Below are positions 54,028 to 62,356 of a stretch of 64,000 nucleotides of DNA, in pieces. The position numbers and the translations under genes were made by a program. This DNA comes from Segatella paludivivens DSM 17968 = JCM 13650 (GTDB lineage Bacteria; Bacteroidota; Bacteroidia; Bacteroidales; Bacteroidaceae). The DNA lies in assembly GCF_000373185.1 (NCBI RefSeq), contig NZ_KB890671.1:1-64000 (forward strand). Direction: 5' to 3'. Each line of letters begins with the position of its first letter. Position 1 is the first letter of the stretch. Below the pieces are notes generated by a model. The model was not told the origin of the DNA. It did not search any database and saw only the letters and a list, made by a program, of their open reading frames with translations.

Positions 54028-54765
54028 ATGAAAAAAACTATTATTTATTTATGTGCTGTTTGCGGTTTGCTGTCACTAGCACAACCAATATCTGCTAACG
54101 AAATAAATGAAAATGCGGATACAACAAACATTATGCTGGTAAAGCAATATGGAAGTTTCATTAAGGATGGACGCCCTGTACAATATTGTGCAGATAAAGG
54201 TTTGTTGATTATCGTTTCTCCAGGAAATGATTATACAAGACCTGTGATTGTGTTGCGCAACAAAACGGGTAAGGCTTTTGATTTTAAACCAGAGGGTATA
54301 AGTGTTCATGCTCTTGCAATGAAAGGCGTGAAGAGTAAGGACACACGTTATCTTACTACTGCGAAATACATTAAGGATGGAGGAAAAAAAGAAAATGTTG
54401 AAAGAGACTCTTTGCCAATCTATTCATATTCAAAATACATAAGTAAAGTACGTAACCAGCAAGCTTGGGGAAATGTACTTGGTGGACTGGCTGATGGTGC
54501 TATTGATGCAATGGCCTATAATCCTCAGTCAACTACTGATAGAATACTGTTGGATCAGAATAATGAACAGCGTTATAAAGAAAACGCTAAGGAAGATGAA
54601 GCCCAGATTAAGAAAATCGTAGACGGCTATTGGAAAGAAAATACTATATTTAATAATACAGAGCATTCTGGTTTTGTAGCTTTTAAAGGTGTAAAAACAG
54701 ATAATGTTATTTATTCAATATCCGTAAATGGTGAGAAATATGAATTTACATTCTATTTCAATTAA
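54028..54765 (+). CDS. Exported protein of unknown function within the PUL
   Basis: The 245-residue protein begins with a signal peptide (IIYLCAVCGLLSLAQPISANE). The mature part starts with beta-rich sequence (MLVKQYGSFIKDGRPVQYC and GLLIIVSPGNDYTRPVIVLRNKTG), has a helical, charged middle (NNEQRYKENAKEDEAQIKKIV) and ends in beta strands (VIYSISVNGEKYEFTFYFN). I recognise no family or catalytic motif. Its end overlaps the start of the next GH28-like gene by 26 bases, so it belongs to the locus and may assist glycan binding or enzyme localisation; that is inference. Confidence 0.7.
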   Translation: MKKTIIYLCAVCGLLSLAQPISANEINENADTTNIMLVKQYGSFIKDGRPVQYCADKGLLIIVSPGNDYTRPVIVLRNKTGKAFDFKPEGISVHALAMKGVKSKDTRYLTTAKYIKDGGKKENVERDSLPIYSYSKYISKVRNQQAWGNVLGGLADGAIDAMAYNPQSTTDRILLDQNNEQRYKENAKEDEAQIKKIVDGYWKENTIFNNTEHSGFVAFKGVKTDNVIYSISVNGEKYEFTFYFN

Positions 54766-56245
54766 GGGAATATTGCTATTTTTTATTTGCCTATTCATTG
54801 GTGATAATGTATCGTATGCAATAGTTCTTAATACGACAAAATTAAAGATAGCCAATGACGGTAATACATTATGCACGCTGCAATTGCAGCGTGCAATTGA
54901 TAGAGTCTGTAATAATGGTGGCGGCAGACTTGATGTAACTCCTGGTAAATATCTTACTGGGAGTATTATGCTAAAGAGTGGAGTCGAATTGCATCTTATG
55001 AACGGTGCTGTGATTCTGGGTAGTACCAATCCTAAAGACTATTATTCAATAAATGCTAAACCTACAGCAGACAAGCGCAATGATAATTCAAACATTGCGC
55101 TTGTGTTGGCTGATAACGCCGAGAATATCAGTATTACTGGTATTGGAACTATTGACGGTCAGGGATTGATACTTGCACTAAATATTGACAGTCTCTATCA
55201 TAAGGGAATGTTGAAAGATAATAATTATAATGTCAGACGAATGCGACCTAGTGAACAGGTACGCCCCAAACTATTCTATTTTTATAAATCAAAGAATGTC
55301 ACCGTTTCTGATTTGCAGTTGAAAAACAGTTCATGCTGGGGATTATCGTTCGACCTTTGTGTTAATTTAAATCTTAAAAATCTTAGTATCAATAATCGTG
55401 CATACTGGAATAATGACGGTATTGATATTGACGATTGCCAGCGGGTTAAGATATCAGACTGCGAAATTAATTCTGCTGACGATGCTATCTGTCTGAAATC
55501 TTATCATGCAAATTCTTCTTGCGTAGATGTAGATATTCAGCGATGTAACTTGAAAAGTAGTGCTAGCGGTGTTAAGTTTGGTACAGCTTCCTGGGGAGGT
55601 TTCAAAAATATTCATATAGCCGACATCAAAGTTTTAGATACATTCCGTTCGGCAATAGCTTTAGAGAGTGTTGATGGTGGTTGCATTGATAGCGTATGTG
55701 TTGAACGGATTAATGCCGTAAACACTGGTAATGCTATCTTTCTTAGACTTGGTCAGCGCGCAGGAAGCAAAAAAGGATGTATGAAAAACATTATTCTTCG
55801 TGATATTACTTGTACTATTCCTTTTGAAAGACCAGATAAAAATTATGATCTTCGTGGTCCGGAAGTTGATTTTTTCCATAACCCTTTTCCAAGTAGCATT
55901 TGTGGAATACCTGGCAACAAGATACAAAACGTTATGCTTGAGAATATCAATATAGTTTATCCAGGTAGGGCAACAATGGGAATGGCTTACGTTCCGTTGT
56001 GGCGTGCTGATAAGATAGACGAACAGATAAAGTCGTATCCCGAATTCTCAATGTTTGGAGAACTTCCTTCATGGGGCTTTTATGTGAGGCATGTTTCTGG
56101 GATAACTTTCAGCAATGTGAAATTGTCACTTGCTGATAATGATTTCCGTCCAGCAATTGTATTCGAAGATGCTGCCGACGTTACGTTGAAAGACGTTACA
56201 TTTCCAGGAGACAAAAGCCGACAAATATATTTCGTTGACAAATAA
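54740..56245 (+). CDS. GH28-like parallel beta-helix protein (second)
   Basis: The 501-residue exported protein has a signal segment (ILLFFICLFIGDNVSYA) and a beta-helix with GH28-type acidic motifs NNDGIDIDD (224-232) and SADDAICLKS (245-254). The canonical GHG is replaced by SASGVKFGTAS (274-284), and no RIK motif was found; this combination recurs in Bacteroidetes GH28-like proteins of unknown specificity, by my recall. The sequence is clearly different from the first GH28-like protein at 47.9 kb. ATG 54740 overlaps the preceding stop by 26 bases. Confidence 0.7.
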   Translation: MNLHSISIKGILLFFICLFIGDNVSYAIVLNTTKLKIANDGNTLCTLQLQRAIDRVCNNGGGRLDVTPGKYLTGSIMLKSGVELHLMNGAVILGSTNPKDYYSINAKPTADKRNDNSNIALVLADNAENISITGIGTIDGQGLILALNIDSLYHKGMLKDNNYNVRRMRPSEQVRPKLFYFYKSKNVTVSDLQLKNSSCWGLSFDLCVNLNLKNLSINNRAYWNNDGIDIDDCQRVKISDCEINSADDAICLKSYHANSSCVDVDIQRCNLKSSASGVKFGTASWGGFKNIHIADIKVLDTFRSAIALESVDGGCIDSVCVERINAVNTGNAIFLRLGQRAGSKKGCMKNIILRDITCTIPFERPDKNYDLRGPEVDFFHNPFPSSICGIPGNKIQNVMLENINIVYPGRATMGMAYVPLWRADKIDEQIKSYPEFSMFGELPSWGFYVRHVSGITFSNVKLSLADNDFRPAIVFEDAADVTLKDVTFPGDKSRQIYFVDK

Positions 56246-56253
56246 CTTATTTT

Positions 56254-58821
56254 ATGCGCCGTATCCAGTTTATTATATCATTATTTTTTGCGTTGTCTAT
56301 CCATGCGCAATACACAAAGTTTGTAGATCCTAAAATAGGCAGTGAAGGACAAGGACGTGTCTTTATTGGTCCCTCAATGCCTTATGGAATGGTTAAGCCT
56401 GGTCCTGATTGTGTATCAATGCCAAATGCCGGTTGGGAGAAAATGCCTGAAGCCGTAAAGGGTTTCAGTCAGACTCATGTTAGTGGAACAGGTGGAGGAC
56501 AGAAATACGGCAATATCCTTATCCAACCGTTTAAGGGAACAGCCTTTATGACAGAATATCCTCAGCATCGCAGTGCCGAGACAATGTCGTTGGGATATTA
56601 TTCTTGTGATTATGAAGAAGGTCCCCAGACAGAGATCACCACAAGTGAACGTTGTGCAATCTATCGTTTAAGAAACCTTGACGGCTTATTTGTCGACGCC
56701 CATACATTTCTAGGTATAGACACTATTCCCAACAAACGTGAGGCGCAGCAGTTTGTTGGCAGTGAGATAAATATAAATGGCGAGTATCAAATAACAGGAT
56801 ACTCCACAGTTAGAGGAGGTTGGAATAATGGTGGACCATATACAGTGTATTTCTGTCTTCAGAGCGATGTGCCGTTTAAGAAAAGTATGACCCAAGATAG
56901 CAAATATGCGTGGGTGATGTTTGATAAATCAACCGTGAATGTGAAGATTGGAATCTCTTTCGTTTCAACAGACAAAGCAAGACAGAATATCGTTAGTTGT
57001 GGATTTGATGACCAATTGGCGCATCTTCACAGTACGTGGAATGGTTTGCTCTCAAAGATTAAAATAAATGCATCTGAATTGCAGTCACGAATGTTCTATA
57101 CTGCACTTTATCATACAATGCTGATGCCTGTAGACCGAAGCGGTGAAAATCCTAACTGGACGGCTGTTCCGTATTATGATGATTACTATGCTATATGGGA
57201 TACCTATCGTACTTCGTCTCCGCTTATTACACTCCTTTCTCCACAAAGGCAGCGTGATATCGTGAACTCGCTCATAAACATATATGACAACGAAGGCTAT
57301 ATGCCAGATGCACGAAGTGGAAACTGCAATGGAAGAACACAGGGCGGAAGCAATGCCGATATTGTCATTGCCGACGCATTTGCTAAGGGACTCTCTGGTA
57401 TAGACTATGAACATGCATTCAAGGCAATGATAAAAGATGCCGAAGTGGCTCCCGTTGACGCTGAGAAGGAAGGGCGTGGAGGAATTGCAGAATATAATTC
57501 ATTGGGTTACATTCCTTATGGAATAGACCGTGCTGGGAACAGAACCGTAGAATACAGTTACGATGACTGGTGCATTGCGCAAGTAGCAAAAGGGTTAGGA
57601 TACAAAGCTCTCTATGATAAATATCTGAAGCGCTCAGGCAACTGGCGTAATCTATGGCGTAGTGATTATCAGTGGCATGGAATGCGCGGATTTATAATGC
57701 CTCGTGATGCCGATGGTAATTGGTTGGATTCTGTTGTATGGGGTAAATCCAAAGTCTATTATCCTCTTATTCCATATACTCCCGATACGAAGGTTGCACC
57801 GTGGTATATTCCTTGGTGGGGAACATTCTTCTATGAAGCCCTTTCGGCAGAATATAGTTTGAGTATTCCTCACGATGTAAAAGGACTTATTCAGGCTTGT
57901 GGAGGGAAGACACAATTTATAAAGCGACTTGACACATTCTTTGAAAACAATCATTATAATGTGGCTAATGAACCAAGTTTTATGACCCCCTATCTCTATC
58001 ATTGGGCAGATAGACCAGAACTTAGTTGCGAGCGCATTAGGCAGATTGTAAATGATAATTACAGTGATCGTCCCGATGGTCTTCCTGGTAATGACGATAG
58101 TGGGGCTATGTCTTCATGGTTAGTCTGGAATATGTTGGGACTTTATCCTGTTGCAGGTCAGAATCTTTATCTAGTAGGTTCACCGCTTATAAAGTCGTAT
58201 TCAATAGATTTGCCAAATGGCAGAACATTGGACGTTGACGCAAAAGGCGATAGATGGAAAATGAATTTCATCAGACATGAGGATATTCTCAAAGGTGGAA
58301 CATTGCACTTGCCTAATCATAATGCTGTGGCAAAGTCGCCGAAAACGAAAGAAACAGAAAGCACACGTGCTTTTAATTTATCAGCAAGTGCAACAACACA
58401 TCTTTGTAAATTTGTTCTTAACAGACAGTATCGAAACTGGATAGTGAAGTGTGATCTATCAAACAACGATACATTGCGACTTTTATGTAACAACTCGCTC
58501 TATTCCATCCCAAAAACTGTAATGGAGAATGCAGAAGGTTTCTGTTGGTATAGTCCACAGAAGGGTAGTAATATTTATAAATGCAATGAAACATTCCTTT
58601 TTATTTCATTCAAAGCTTTGAGTGAATTAAAACGTGACGGCATGTTTGTATATAATGGGATTACATGGCGAATGATCAATGCTGACGCAAATATCATTAC
58701 AGTTAAGGCTGATATAGACGGCACAATAATGAAAATTTCTACATCGGCAGAATTGCCATGGGTGTTAGAAATGCGCAATAACCCATTGGGAATAGATTGG
58801 AATTTGGAATTAAATGATTAA
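56254..58821 (+). CDS. GH92 family glycosidase
   Basis: The 855-residue exported protein has a signal peptide (FIISLFFALSIHAQ) and the GH92 N-terminus FVDPKIGSEGQGRVFIGPSMPYGMVKPGPD (read in pieces). GH92 enzymes are calcium-dependent inverting exo-alpha-mannosidases; the probable acid Glu573 in VANEPSFMTP and the Asp pair 614-615 in GNDDSGAMSSW, where the base is found, are present. A C-terminal extension of about 150 residues after the GH92 core is beta-rich. It lies 8 bases after the second GH28-like gene. Linkage specificity (1,2, 1,3, 1,4 or 1,6) cannot be read here. Confidence 0.9.
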   Translation: MRRIQFIISLFFALSIHAQYTKFVDPKIGSEGQGRVFIGPSMPYGMVKPGPDCVSMPNAGWEKMPEAVKGFSQTHVSGTGGGQKYGNILIQPFKGTAFMTEYPQHRSAETMSLGYYSCDYEEGPQTEITTSERCAIYRLRNLDGLFVDAHTFLGIDTIPNKREAQQFVGSEININGEYQITGYSTVRGGWNNGGPYTVYFCLQSDVPFKKSMTQDSKYAWVMFDKSTVNVKIGISFVSTDKARQNIVSCGFDDQLAHLHSTWNGLLSKIKINASELQSRMFYTALYHTMLMPVDRSGENPNWTAVPYYDDYYAIWDTYRTSSPLITLLSPQRQRDIVNSLINIYDNEGYMPDARSGNCNGRTQGGSNADIVIADAFAKGLSGIDYEHAFKAMIKDAEVAPVDAEKEGRGGIAEYNSLGYIPYGIDRAGNRTVEYSYDDWCIAQVAKGLGYKALYDKYLKRSGNWRNLWRSDYQWHGMRGFIMPRDADGNWLDSVVWGKSKVYYPLIPYTPDTKVAPWYIPWWGTFFYEALSAEYSLSIPHDVKGLIQACGGKTQFIKRLDTFFENNHYNVANEPSFMTPYLYHWADRPELSCERIRQIVNDNYSDRPDGLPGNDDSGAMSSWLVWNMLGLYPVAGQNLYLVGSPLIKSYSIDLPNGRTLDVDAKGDRWKMNFIRHEDILKGGTLHLPNHNAVAKSPKTKETESTRAFNLSASATTHLCKFVLNRQYRNWIVKCDLSNNDTLRLLCNNSLYSIPKTVMENAEGFCWYSPQKGSNIYKCNETFLFISFKALSELKRDGMFVYNGITWRMINADANIITVKADIDGTIMKISTSAELPWVLEMRNNPLGIDWNLELND

Positions 58822-58852
58822 TTTTGCAACCTAACAACATTATTTCCTCTTT

Positions 58853-61800
58853 ATGAAAAAGACCCTATCTTTATTGTTACTGCTTTTATGCTTCGTCAGT
58901 CTTTCTTATGCTCAGAAATCACGAGAGCAGATGGGCGGCGTTTACTATGCATACCAAGCTCCGCAAAATATCACCTACTCAAAAGTTCCTGAAGGCTATC
59001 ATGTATTCTATATTTCGCATTATGGTCGTCATGGTTCACGTTGGCTCCCATCTGACTCACGCTACGAATGGGTGAATAGTCAGTTTGCTGACGATTCTAA
59101 TCTTACAAAGTTAGGAAAGAGTCTTAAGAAACGACTTGCAAAAGTTTGGAATAACGCGAAGGGCAATGGTGGAAAACTCACAGCTCTTGGTGCTGCACAG
59201 CATCGTGGTATTGCCGATAGAATGTATGCTAACTTTCCAGAAGTATTTAATGGGAACAAAGTCACTGCACACGCTAGTATAGTGGGGAGATGTGTGAAAA
59301 GTATGCAGTCGTTCAGCGACGAACTTAATAAACTCATGAAGGGAGAGACAGCTGTTCAACAGACTGTTGATTCTGCTGATATGGTTTGGATCGCTAACGA
59401 GTCACCAGAACTGAGAGCTCTTTCTGCACGAACAAAAGTTAAGGCTTATATCAACGGACAACGTTTTGCAGCTGCATTGTTTAAAGATCCTTCAAAGATA
59501 TCAGATCCAGATAAACTTATGGGAGAGATTCATGCTATTGCTTCTGATATGCAGGATGTTGAGTTGAAGATAAGGTTTGACGATGTTATAAACGATGACG
59601 AATGTCGTGCCGTATACGAACAGAACAATGAGCGCATGTGGATTTGTAACGGTCAGTCTCCTGATAATTACAGTGCACCTTCACGTTCAGCATTTAGCCT
59701 TTGGAATGATATTGAGACTAAGGCTGATAATGCCGTTGCCAATGGTGGTACGTCTGCTGACCTCAGATTCGGACACGATACAGCATTGTATCATCTAATG
59801 TCGCTTCTAGGTATTTCAACTCTTTCTGATGAACGTGTTGATAAGATGGACGAGGTTGTTCCGATGGCTGCAAACTTGCAAATGATATTTTATACCAATG
59901 GTAAGAATGTTATTGTGAAGCTGATGCTTAATGAGCATGAAGTGAAACTTTTCGGACTGCGTCAGGAAAGTCCTTACTTTCAATGGGAGTCATTAAAGAA
60001 ATATGTACATAAGAGAATGCAGAATGCTTTGTTACATGGACAGATAGAGGCTATAAATACAATGGTGGGAACTGACTTTTCTGTTATCCGCAATGCCGGT
60101 GTTTATGGAAATGGTAAGGAGGAACACGGACAGACTCTACCTGCTGCATTTGAACCTAATGGAATGAACTTCTGGACTCCGCAGACACAAGATACAGAAC
60201 AAAAATGTCTTGCTCCTTATTATTATAGAGACAAGAAGTTTCAAGGATTCCGTGCAAGTCATTGGATGGTAGGTGGATGTACTCAGGACTATGGCTCTTT
60301 CACTCTTATGCCAGAAATGGACGTACTTCGCCTTAAACCGGAAGAGCGTGCTTCACGTTTCAGCCATGCAGATGAAATTTCTCATCCTGATTATTATTCT
60401 GTCGTACTGCCTGATGAACACCTTCAAGCTGAAATGACCGGAATGAGCCACACCGCAATGTTCCGTTTTAAGTATAATAAGAGTGGTAAAGCCTATTTCG
60501 TAGTAAATGCAAATAGTGACGAAAAAGAAGGCTTTATTGCTGTAGACACCGCAAAAAACTGCATTTATGGTTACAATCCAGTGCATCGTATTTATCAAGG
60601 TTGGGGTGAAAAGGCTGGTTTCAATGGCTGGTTTGCCGTGCAATTTGAGGATCCTATTGTGGAATATGGTGTTAAAGACTCTGTAGCTTACGTTGCTTTC
60701 GATGTAAATGAAGGCGACGAGATATTAGCCAAGGCGTCAACGAGTTTTGTTGACATGAAGGGCGTATTCAATAATATTGCTCAAGAAGTTCCACATTGGG
60801 AATTTTATGACACTCGTTGCCGTGTTGTCTCATCTTGGCAAAGCAAGTTAGCAAAAGTAATAGTAGGGTCTTCTGATACGGCTGCCGTAAACAAGTTCTA
60901 TGGCGCATTGTATCGTGCTAGTTTCCTTCCTCGTGCATTCAGTGACAAGGATGGTCGCTATCCGTCTTTCGCTGGTGGAAAGAAGATAATGCAACATTCT
61001 CTAGGGGCATTTGCCGGTAGACCAATCTATCGTCGCGTTTATCAGGATTTCTCAATGTGGGATACTTATCGTGCACTGTGTCCGCTGAATATTATAATTG
61101 ATAATAAAACAGGTGGTTATCTGCAAAGTCTTGTTGATATGTATCAGCAAGGTGGTTGGCTGCCAATATTCCCCGCATGGAATAGTTATACAGCTGCCAT
61201 GATTGGTGATCATTGCAGTGCAGCCCTTGCTGAAGGAATCGTGAAAAATGTAAGCGGATTTGATGAAAAGATTGCTTATGAAGCAATGCGCAAGAATGCC
61301 TTTGAGAGTCCTAAGACTTTTGAGGAATACAAGAATGGAATGGGACGCCGTGCCTTGAAAAACTATTTGAAGTATGGGTATATTCCAATGGAGGATAGTG
61401 TTATGGAGGCTTTTCATACGCACGAGCAGGTGAGCCGCACTCTTGAATATGCTTATGATGATTATGCCTTGGCTCAGGCAGCAAAGGTCTTGGGCAAGAC
61501 AGATGATTATAAATTGCTTATGAAGCGTGCTGCTAATTGGAAAAATGTTATTAATCCTGTTACCGGTTGGGCTGATGGACGCTATAAGAATGGTAAATGG
61601 CTTGGCAACAAGGATATCTTGAGTAGGGTGCCATTCATCACAGAGGGAGCAGCAATTCATTATTCTTTCTATGTTCCACATGATGTTTATGGATTGATTA
61701 AGGTTATGGGTGGAAAAGATAAATATGTGTCTAAATTGGATTACCTCTTTGGAATATCTAATGCTTCAGACGATTCTACCTTCACAAAATCATATTATTG

Positions 61801-62257
61801 GCATGGAAATGAACCGTGTCATCAGATTCCTTATATGTATGCCTATGCTGGAGAACCATGGAAGACTCAGCGAATAGTTCGCCACATCATGGATAAAGAA
61901 TATCTCGATGTTCCTGGTGGACTAAGCGGTAATGATGACGCTGGGCAGATGAGTGCATGGTATATGTTTTCGGCAATTGGATTTTATCCTGTTTGTCCTG
62001 CTTCACAATATTACGTAATTGGAACGCCTACATTCAAAAAAGTAACGATTGGTGAATTCGTAATAGAAGCAGAGAACGTTTCAGACAAGAATTTCTATAT
62101 ACAGAGTGCAACGTATAACGGAAAGCCTTATACTCATAACTACATTACTCACGAAATGGTGAAAGGAAATGGAGTGTTGAAATTTGTTATGGGACCAAAT
62201 CCTAATAAGAATTGGGGTAGTGCAAGCAACGATTGTCCACCTGACTTAATGAAATAA
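58853..62257 (+). CDS. Histidine acid phosphatase-GH92 fusion enzyme
   Basis: The 1134-residue exported protein has two enzyme domains. After a signal peptide (LSLLLLLLCFVSLSYA) comes a histidine-acid-phosphatase domain, about 25-405: SHYGRHGSRW with the catalytic RHGSR at 59-63, the conserved Arg in VGRCVKSM near 146 and the second motif FGHDTAL with HD at 308-309. The rest, about 412-1134, is a GH92 domain with GNEPCHQ (Glu987) and GNDDAGQMSAW (Asp1028-1029). Both sets of catalytic residues look intact. It starts 31 bases after the first GH92 gene. Coupled removal of phosphate and mannose from a phosphorylated glycan is inference. Confidence 0.88.
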   Translation: MKKTLSLLLLLLCFVSLSYAQKSREQMGGVYYAYQAPQNITYSKVPEGYHVFYISHYGRHGSRWLPSDSRYEWVNSQFADDSNLTKLGKSLKKRLAKVWNNAKGNGGKLTALGAAQHRGIADRMYANFPEVFNGNKVTAHASIVGRCVKSMQSFSDELNKLMKGETAVQQTVDSADMVWIANESPELRALSARTKVKAYINGQRFAAALFKDPSKISDPDKLMGEIHAIASDMQDVELKIRFDDVINDDECRAVYEQNNERMWICNGQSPDNYSAPSRSAFSLWNDIETKADNAVANGGTSADLRFGHDTALYHLMSLLGISTLSDERVDKMDEVVPMAANLQMIFYTNGKNVIVKLMLNEHEVKLFGLRQESPYFQWESLKKYVHKRMQNALLHGQIEAINTMVGTDFSVIRNAGVYGNGKEEHGQTLPAAFEPNGMNFWTPQTQDTEQKCLAPYYYRDKKFQGFRASHWMVGGCTQDYGSFTLMPEMDVLRLKPEERASRFSHADEISHPDYYSVVLPDEHLQAEMTGMSHTAMFRFKYNKSGKAYFVVNANSDEKEGFIAVDTAKNCIYGYNPVHRIYQGWGEKAGFNGWFAVQFEDPIVEYGVKDSVAYVAFDVNEGDEILAKASTSFVDMKGVFNNIAQEVPHWEFYDTRCRVVSSWQSKLAKVIVGSSDTAAVNKFYGALYRASFLPRAFSDKDGRYPSFAGGKKIMQHSLGAFAGRPIYRRVYQDFSMWDTYRALCPLNIIIDNKTGGYLQSLVDMYQQGGWLPIFPAWNSYTAAMIGDHCSAALAEGIVKNVSGFDEKIAYEAMRKNAFESPKTFEEYKNGMGRRALKNYLKYGYIPMEDSVMEAFHTHEQVSRTLEYAYDDYALAQAAKVLGKTDDYKLLMKRAANWKNVINPVTGWADGRYKNGKWLGNKDILSRVPFITEGAAIHYSFYVPHDVYGLIKVMGGKDKYVSKLDYLFGISNASDDSTFTKSYYWHGNEPCHQIPYMYAYAGEPWKTQRIVRHIMDKEYLDVPGGLSGNDDAGQMSAWYMFSAIGFYPVCPASQYYVIGTPTFKKVTIGEFVIEAENVSDKNFYIQSATYNGKPYTHNYITHEMVKGNGVLKFVMGPNPNKNWGSASNDCPPDLMK

Positions 62258-62297
62258 AGAATCTAAAGGGGAAATAAGATTCAGAACAACACTATAC

Positions 62298-62344
62298 AAA
62301 GAAGCCTTGAAAAGTTATTTTCTACTTTTCAAGGCTTCTTTTTT
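62298..62344. terminator. Bidirectional terminator between GH92 fusion and GH97
   Basis: AAAGAAGCCTTGAAAAGT pairs with ACTTTTCAAGGCTTCTTT around an 8-base loop and is followed by T residues; it sits between convergent genes. Confidence 0.92.
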
Positions 62345-62356
62345 TATTGATTAAAC

